Assembly: GCA_045804965.1 (NCBI GenBank)
Contig: JBJMMD010000017.1
Span: 1-64,000, forward strand
Reading direction: 5' to 3'
DNA from: CAVTUU01 sp045804965
GTDB lineage: Bacteria; Chloroflexota; Chloroflexia; Thermomicrobiales; UBA6265
DNA length: 64,000 nucleotides
Positions 58,853 to 64,000 of the stretch are shown here, one piece after another. The notes under the pieces are model-generated. The model was not told where the DNA came from. It searched no databases and saw only the letters and a program-made list of their open reading frames with translations. Every line of letters starts with the position of its first letter. Position 1 is the first letter of the stretch. Made by a program: the position numbers and the translations under genes.

Positions 58853-59719
58853 ATGGGTGAGATACCTAGCAGATCAGGCGGCAAAGGTCTTGAACGATCG
58901 TGCGGCGAGCAGTCGCCCGATTGGGTTCGCACGACGGATGAAGTCGGCGGCGTGGAGTTCCTTGAAGCCTGGTTTCAAGGGGCGGCGTACCACAAGCACC
59001 GTCACGACACCTACGCCATCAGCCTGACGCGAACCGGCGTGCAAGCATTTGCCTATCGCGGCGCGGTCCACGTCAGCACACCGGGCATGGTCGTCGTGCT
59101 GCATCCGGACGAGGTTCACGATGGCTATGCGGGCGCTGACGGGGGTTTCGGGTATTGCCAGGTGTATGTCGAGCCGGCGCTGATTTTCGAGGCGGTCCGC
59201 CAGCGCTGCGGTCGAGCTTGTTCCTTGCCGTTCCTGCGCAATCCGATTGTCACCAGCGAGAAGCTGGCGACTGCAATCCAGATCGCATTTCAGGACGATC
59301 GTGAGCCACTGGCGATTGAAGATCTCATCGCGCAATTAGCCGACGGGATGATTGAGGCGGACCCGTGCTGCGCGAATGCGGCGATTCCGCGTCGCCTCGA
59401 CACCGTCGCAGTCGAGCGCGCACGGGAGTTTCTCGACGCCGAGAAAACCCGCGTTGTCCGTTCCTGGGAAGTCGAAGAAGTGACAGGTTTGACGCGCTTC
59501 GACCTTTCCCGTCAGTTCCGCGCGATCCTTGGCACCAGTCCGTACCGCTATCTGCTCATGCGCCGCCTTGCCTTTGCTCGTACGCAGATGTCTCCGCGTC
59601 GTTCGCTTGCCGATATCGCATTGGCGGCTGGGTTCGCGGACCAGGCGCATTTCACCCGGGCGTTCACCGCAGCGTTTGGCATGACTCCAGCGCGCTACGC
59701 CGCCCTGAAAACCGGCTAA
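58853..59719 (+). CDS. AraC-family transcriptional regulator
   Basis: A 288-residue regulator. The N-terminal cupin-like domain has AYHKHRHDTYAISLTRTGVQ and VVVLHPDEVHDG. The C-terminal double helix-turn-helix is LTRFDLSRQFRAILGTSPYR and DIALAAGFADQAHFTRAFTA followed by FGMTPARY. AraC regulators of this type usually control an adjacent exporter, here LysE. ATG at 58853 is chosen over longer frames that would overlap the LysE start. Confidence 0.92.
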   Translation: MGEIPSRSGGKGLERSCGEQSPDWVRTTDEVGGVEFLEAWFQGAAYHKHRHDTYAISLTRTGVQAFAYRGAVHVSTPGMVVVLHPDEVHDGYAGADGGFGYCQVYVEPALIFEAVRQRCGRACSLPFLRNPIVTSEKLATAIQIAFQDDREPLAIEDLIAQLADGMIEADPCCANAAIPRRLDTVAVERAREFLDAEKTRVVRSWEVEEVTGLTRFDLSRQFRAILGTSPYRYLLMRRLAFARTQMSPRRSLADIALAAGFADQAHFTRAFTAAFGMTPARYAALKTG

Positions 59720-59740
59720 GATTGTCCATGCTTTAACATT

Positions 59741-59769
59741 CGTAGGGGCGTGTGGCGCTCGCCCCTACG
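59741..59769 (+). terminator. Family C hairpin after AraC gene
   Basis: CGTAGGGGCG and its complement, 10 bp perfect, with a 9-nt loop, 21 bp after the stop. The same sequence type occurs at 9.07 kb and 55.8 kb. Confidence 0.65.
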
Positions 59770-59803
59770 TAGCCGACGCCGACCCATTCACCCGGAGACG
59801 TCG

Positions 59804-60442
59804 ATGATCGAGCAGGTTGATTCTGCGAAGCAATCAGGCAACGCGCGCCGGGTGTTGGCGGATCGGCCGGTGGTGTTCTGGCTCGATGTGGCGGTCAAGG
59901 TCGCGCTCGTCGGCCTGCTGCTCTTTGCCGCGCTGAATCAGGACATCCCCCGCTTCCACGGCAAGGCGATGACCGGGCGCGCGCTCACCTATCCGCTGTC
60001 CGCGGTGATCGTCCCGCTCGGTTGGTGGCTGCTCAGCCGCCGCCGGAGAACGCCGGTCGCCTACCCCTACACGCTCGACATCCTGCTCGTGCTGCCGTTT
60101 CTGATCGACACCGCCGGCAATGCCGCGAATCTCTACGACACCGTGACGTGGTGGGACGATTTCAACCACCTGCTGAACTGGGGCATCCTCACCGCAGGGT
60201 TTGGCCAGCTGCTGCTCCGCCTCCCGGTTGGCCGGCTCTCGCTGATCGGCCATTGCGTCGGCTTCGGCGCGGTCACCGCGATGCTCTGGGAGTTCGCCGA
60301 GTACATCACCTTCGTCCGCAACTCGCCCGAGCTGCAAACGGCCTACACCGACACCCTGGGCGACCTAGCGCTAGGGTTGGCGGGGTCAATCATCGCGGCG
60401 ATGCTGGTGGGCTGGTTGCAGTGGGGGCGGAGCAACGCCTAA
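59804..60442 (+). CDS. YjdF-like integral membrane protein
   Basis: A 212-residue protein with five or six hydrophobic helices. TLDILLVLPFLIDTAGNAAN, WWDDFNHLLNWGILTAGFG and DTLGDLALGLAGSIIAAML are the conserved acid-bearing helices of the YjdF/DUF2238 family, with WEFAEYIT between them. The role is unknown; some relatives are controlled by a riboswitch, but none is visible here. The stop overlaps the end of the convergent gene by four bases. Confidence 0.8.
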   Translation: MIEQVDSAKQSGNARRVLADRPVVFWLDVAVKVALVGLLLFAALNQDIPRFHGKAMTGRALTYPLSAVIVPLGWWLLSRRRRTPVAYPYTLDILLVLPFLIDTAGNAANLYDTVTWWDDFNHLLNWGILTAGFGQLLLRLPVGRLSLIGHCVGFGAVTAMLWEFAEYITFVRNSPELQTAYTDTLGDLALGLAGSIIAAMLVGWLQWGRSNA

Positions 60443-60927
60443 CTCTCATACGGCGCTTGGTAAATCGTGTCGGGCGAGCGCAAGTCCTGAATCTCCGCGT
60501 CCTCATCGTCGGTGAGTGGTGTGACCACAACGGCGGAGACGGGCTCCCGCTGGTCGGTGTGCATGACGAAGACCGCGACCGGCGGCTCGGGGGCCGTCGG
60601 GTGGCCGTTCCACGGACCATTCACCGCGTTCAATTGGAAGACAAAGAAATGGAATCCGTCCTCTTGCCAGGAATCGAGATGGTGATCGCTGACCAGCCGG
60701 GCGTTGATCGCCGCGAACTCGGGTGAGGCTTTGAGCGGCCCGAGGAACGCGTTGTCGGCGCACGGCAGGTTCTCCGCGGGCGCATGTTGGGCAGCAACCG
60801 ATTCGTGCAGCTCGGCCGGACCGGCCGGGGTGGGATCCCCTCAGCGGCGGCGGGGTTGATCGGCGCTGACGAGCTCCGCCGTGACAACCGGTTCCGATGT
60901 GACAGGGCGCTCAAGCGTGACCGACAT
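60439..60927 (-). pseudogene. Hypothetical protein with in-frame TGA
   Basis: ATG at 60927 has AAGGAG 6 bp upstream and opens MSVTLERPVTSEPVVTAELV, reaching QPRRR at codon 28. Codon 29 is TGA (60841-60843), then the frame continues with good coding character as GDPTPAGPAELHESVAAQHA through FHFFVFQLNAVNGPWNG to the end DTIYQAPYES (162 codons in all). The continuation shows protein-like conservation of composition, so a C-to-T change is likely. The family is unknown. It is cotranscribed below the Cys-rich Tat gene, with a strong hairpin between. Confidence 0.65.
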
Positions 60928-60949
60928 GACCTACTCCTTGTTCGGGTGG

Positions 60950-60980
60950 GTCCGGCAGGTGCTTAGCGCACCTGCCGGAC
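60950..60980 (-). terminator. Hairpin between Cys-rich Tat gene and downstream ORF
   Basis: GTCCGGCAGGTGC and its complement, 13 bp perfect, with loop TTAGC. It lies after the Tat gene and just before the ORF's ribosome site, so it may lower expression of the second gene relative to the first. Confidence 0.7.
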
Positions 60981-61036
60981 CGGCGTGAGCTAGGTCACCA
61001 CGGACTTCGAGCAGTCAGTGGTCACCACGCTGTCTA

Positions 61037-62563
61037 CTACGCGGGACAACCACCTTGGGTAGTCGTGGACGTGACGCACTGGCTGATGCCCTTGGTGCGT
61101 GCGCCGTTGCCATCGCAACCCTTGCTGTCTTTGACCTTCACTTGGATCTTGTGGCATGCGCCATCCAAGACCGGACCGTAGGAAAGCGTGTCTCCGGTTA
61201 TTCCGTCCTGAATGGCGTCATCCACTAGCCAGGTGAAGGTGTACCCCGGAACGCCGCCGGTCGCCGACGCCTTGTAGGTGAGTTTGCCGTCGCAACCACC
61301 CGTGGGGTCAGCCAGCGTGAGGATGATCGCCTTCGGAACGGTGACGCAGATTTCATCCGAGTTTTGGGCGCACGCCCCTGCCGAGTTGGTGACCGTGACA
61401 ATGACGCAGTGCGATGCGTCGTCTTGCGGCCACTGGTGCGTCAACGTTTGCCCAGTTCCGAGCGAGGAACCAGTCGGCGCATTGTTGACGGACACGTACC
61501 AATTGTAGGAGAGGCTCGAGTCGAAGTTCGTGATCTTGTATGACGCGGTGCCGTCACAATCGAGCTTCGGCGGATTTTCAATAGCCGGTTTGACGGTGGG
61601 ACTGGTCCGCAGCTCAGTTGAGTCCGAGCTCGGGCAGCCGGTGTTATCCGTCACCGTGCCGGTGAGCGTCGTGCTGAGGGCGGTCAACGGGCCGACCGTG
61701 AAGTCGTGGAAGGTCTCGCCCGCCACACCCTGGTAAGTTTGCCCGTCGCTCAGCGCGAACTTGAACGGGCCGAAGCTGGTCGCACTCGACGTGCTCAGGC
61801 GCACTATGGTCGACTTGCCGCATCCCACCGTGCAGAAGGCCTCATCGGTCGCCGTCGTCGGGTCGCAGTCCAGCTTGGCCTTGCCACGACCGATGATGCA
61901 GACCTGCTGCGCCCGGCACTTCGACTTGATGATGTCCGAGTGCGGCTGCGGGCAGGCATCGTTCGCCACCACGTTCCAACTGATGATGGTGCAGCACTGG
62001 CCCGCCGGGCAGGTCTCGCCCTTGGCGAAGCCGCCGTCCACGCCCGACCCCGCCGCGCCGAAGCAGACGGAGCCCGCACCGCACGGATAGTCCTTGATCG
62101 CCACGGTGACGAAGTCGTTGAAGTTCGGCCCGATAGTGCCGAAGATGATGTCTTGCGCGGGGACCACGATGTTGCCGGCGGCATCGCGCCCGGGGCAGAG
62201 GTGGCTCGTCACGCAGTAGCGGCTGGTGCCGGTGTTGTTGATGATCCTGAACTTGACCTGGGCGTCGAACTTGCCGGTGGGGCAGGAGCACGGCTCGTTG
62301 ATGATGATGCCCGGGCCGCTAATCCGCACGTCATTGGCGGTACAGTTGACGTTCGTGAGGACGTCGGCGTAGGCGCTGAGGGGGCCGAAGTTGATGCCTT
62401 TGCCCGCGAAGGCGGCCACCGCCGTCCCAATCGCGGCCGCCTTCAGGAATTTGCGGCGATGCAGTGGCGTCTCGGTGACGCCGTCATCCATGAGTGCCCG
62501 AGGTGACTCTACCGCCTTCTCGGGCTCTTCGGGACAGAAATCGTCGTTCTCTCCGCTACACAT
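61037..62563 (-). CDS. Cys-rich Tat-exported protein
   Basis: A 508-residue protein; ATG at 62563 has GGAGGAGAGG 3 bp upstream. The first ~40 residues are acidic (DDFCPEEPEKAVESP), then a twin-arginine signal HRRKFLKAAAIGTAVAAFAG. The mature part has about 30 cysteines in the first ~230 residues (CSCPTG, CPAGQCC, CTVGCGK), then two PKD/Ig-like units (VTVTNSAGACAQNSDEICVT, ending with VKDSKGCDG). It is probably surface-exposed and disulfide-rich. The precise role is unknown; it is distinctive for this type of bacterium. Confidence 0.82.
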   Translation of the reverse strand: MCSGENDDFCPEEPEKAVESPRALMDDGVTETPLHRRKFLKAAAIGTAVAAFAGKGINFGPLSAYADVLTNVNCTANDVRISGPGIIINEPCSCPTGKFDAQVKFRIINNTGTSRYCVTSHLCPGRDAAGNIVVPAQDIIFGTIGPNFNDFVTVAIKDYPCGAGSVCFGAAGSGVDGGFAKGETCPAGQCCTIISWNVVANDACPQPHSDIIKSKCRAQQVCIIGRGKAKLDCDPTTATDEAFCTVGCGKSTIVRLSTSSATSFGPFKFALSDGQTYQGVAGETFHDFTVGPLTALSTTLTGTVTDNTGCPSSDSTELRTSPTVKPAIENPPKLDCDGTASYKITNFDSSLSYNWYVSVNNAPTGSSLGTGQTLTHQWPQDDASHCVIVTVTNSAGACAQNSDEICVTVPKAIILTLADPTGGCDGKLTYKASATGGVPGYTFTWLVDDAIQDGITGDTLSYGPVLDGACHKIQVKVKDSKGCDGNGARTKGISQCVTSTTTQGGCPA

Positions 62564-63647
62564 AATCCTCTCCTCCAAGAAGATGACCGCCATGGTCATC
62601 GTTTTGCGATGTACCGACCGCGGGGAACGCCCGCGCAGCGGGCGCGAGCGTCTTGCTATGGTCGGAGGTTTGTGAGCGGCTGCTGCTGGCTGGTTCGCTG
62701 TTTTCCGGACGATTTGGGCTTGCACCCTGGGCCAGACACGGATTATTTTTGAAACAGCAGCGGGCCGCCTTTTAGGAATGGCTGGCTGGTCAGAGGCGGG
62801 TGGGGGCTTTCCTGAACACGAAGACCCCACTCGTCTCGCTTTGTCAATTGCTGATTGCGGTCGGCGGATCGCGGCCACGCCCTTGTTGCACGGATCGCCC
62901 TTCCTACCGGCTGACGTCGCCGGAGGTTACGAGTGGACCTGGACCCAGCAACTAGAGCATGCAGAGAGATCGGGCTCTGTGCACGATCGATGCTACAGAC
63001 GGTTGTCCAATCACGTCATACATACTAATTACAACAGCCTAGCCAATAGGTACGGGTAGGTTTAGCCCTAATGGTTCATGACCATAGTACTACACCCGTG
63101 CAAGCCCCCGCCGAGGAAGTAATGTCCGCATTCTAGAGGCATCTTTCGCCCCACCGATGACCTGGCCGGTGGCGCGGTCGGATGGCTGGCGGTCGCGGAG
63201 GCAGCTCGCTGCCTTTGCTTTGATCACCTGCGCACCGTCTAGAACGATCATGGCAGTTCGGCTGATCATCGCGCGCTGGATGTCCGGGACCGCTCCACTT
63301 GGCGCTGGTTGGCAATGCGCTGCGTGGGCAGCAATAGGCGCGCTGCAACCTATCCCGGGGGATAAGGTGCGATATCGGCGAAGTGTGTCTGGATTGCACG
63401 CCTACATTCCGCGCGCCTGGGCGCGCACTCGTTTACCTGTCCACGTGCGCGAACAGGCGGTGACTCGGGCTAGTAAAGGCGGTTGGGCCGGGCAGAACGC
63501 CGGTGGATACGAGGTGCCAGCAGGCGCCTTCGCTATCGGTTCTTGGCAGACCTTAGCCGGCGAGTGCACCTCCCGAATCCTCGCTTTTTGGCTGTTGGGC
63601 AATGGGAGAGGGCAGACAACCGTCTCGCGCCCGGGTTGGCGCTCAAT
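62564..63647. other. Long stretch without a recognised gene
   Basis: About 1.08 kb with no convincing gene. A plus-strand frame from 63157 has no ribosome site, poor coding character and no known domain. A patch near 63000-63080 is AT-richer than its surroundings. A short run in the minus strand near 63150 (SDRATGQVIGG-like) recalls transposase fragments but cannot be extended. No tRNA or CRISPR is visible. Confidence 0.5.
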
Positions 63648-63998
63648 TCATGAATTCATAAAGTAGAGCGCCCCGATAACCATGCCGAGGATGCCGCAGG
63701 CGATGCCGAGCGCGATTTGGGCAGTGCCGTGGTTGGAGCGACCTTTTTTTACGTTGTAGATGCCGCAGCCGACCGCGGCCGGTGCGAAGATAATCGGGAG
63801 GATGAGGACCGCCATCACCGCGCAGATGTAGCCCACCTGCACGGGCCATCCCTTCGCGGCGGGTTGCGCATGCGTGGCCGGGGCCTGGAACTTGGAGTTG
63901 AGGTAGGCGCGCGCCTCTTCCTGTTGATACGGTGTCAACCGGTCCCAGTTGTCGCGAATGTACTGCTCATAGGCCCACGCATCGGACGCGTGTTGGCC
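63648..63998 (-). CDS. Membrane protein, 5' end outside window
   Basis: 116 residues are visible to the right edge; the frame is open across it, so the apparent TTG start near 63938 is not the true one. The visible N-terminal part (YIRDNWDRLTPYQQEEARAY) is a helical, Trp/Tyr-rich segment, followed by an Ala/Pro linker and two hydrophobic helices (YICAVMAVLILPIIFAPAAV and IALGIACGILGMVIGALYF) around a basic VKKGRSNHG turn, like DUF4190-type proteins. The function is unknown. Confidence 0.7.
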   Translation of the reverse strand, partial: GQHASDAWAYEQYIRDNWDRLTPYQQEEARAYLNSKFQAPATHAQPAAKGWPVQVGYICAVMAVLILPIIFAPAAVGCGIYNVKKGRSNHGTAQIALGIACGILGMVIGALYFMNS

Positions 63999-64000
63999 TG

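Noticed and set aside
27756..60843. TGA recoded as an amino acid genome-wide
   Set aside because: Many intact genes in the window end in TGA (sigma factor, nitroreductase-like gene), so it is a normal stop.
63157..63666. 169-aa plus-strand frame
   Set aside because: No ribosome site, unusual composition and no recognisable domain.
1..64000. CRISPR array or tRNA/rRNA genes
   Set aside because: No regularly spaced direct repeats and no cloverleaf or rRNA sequence were seen on reading both strands; covariance models were not run.

Overview
The window is high-GC, densely coded bacterial DNA with genes on both strands. GTG and TTG starts are common, and many genes have a clear GGAG-type ribosome binding site. 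Gene content (three deazaflavin/F420-type nitroreductase-like proteins, two PNPOx-like flavoproteins, two MMPL exporters, NB-ARC/TPR regulators, twin-arginine secreted proteins, a peptide ABC uptake locus) suggests Chloroflexota, probably near Thermomicrobiales; some actinobacterial lineages share much of it. This assignment is inference from gene style, as no rRNA or other marker gene is present.

Layout. 0-10 kb: end of a serine hydrolase gene, an MMPL exporter, two small genes, a GT39-like membrane glycosyltransferase, an S41 peptidase, a C69 peptidase and tam. 10-17 kb: small secreted and flavin-type proteins, a ribbon-helix-helix antitoxin with a decayed PIN toxin, and a type III-like restriction locus with an intact res gene but a broken mod gene. 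17-29 kb: a second MMPL exporter with a two-component system, a lower-GC ROK-like gene, a GNAT acetyltransferase, an ECF sigma factor with two split-barrel flavoproteins, and a WYL regulator beside an SRPBCC gene carrying an in-frame stop. 29-34 kb: a REP-associated tyrosine transposase (RAYT) and a peptide ABC transporter (binding protein and two permeases, no ATPase). 34-46 kb: cupin and secreted proteins, a LuxR/NB-ARC regulator, a SolA-type oxidase, a SufR-like iron-sulfur regulator and a redox cluster (nitroreductase-like, FMN reductase, Rieske protein, VOC protein, nitroreductase-like). 46-64 kb: duplicated P-loop kinases, an XRE/NB-ARC/TPR regulator, a caspase-fold (C25-like) protein with a small partner, an aldose epimerase, hydrolases, LysE/AraC, a YjdF-like membrane protein, a Cys-rich Tat-exported protein and a mostly geneless final kilobase.

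The most distinctive signal is a set of dispersed palindromic repeats. One two-hairpin family flanks the RAYT gene in inverted orientation and recurs at about 7.5, 31.6, 36.0 and 45.4 kb, which fits a REP/RAYT system in which the transposase spreads non-autonomous elements. Other families (CCCTCACCC-type and GTAGGGGCG-type) sit at gene ends like terminators, and one repeat supplies the C-terminus of the glycosyltransferase. The most interesting protein candidate is the C25-like cysteine peptidase homologue at 50.2 kb with its adjacent small gene. Several genes (mod, PIN, SRPBCC, a small gene at 40.8 kb, a gene at 60.4 kb, an MFS-MarR remnant) are interrupted, which points to either local decay or residual sequence errors.
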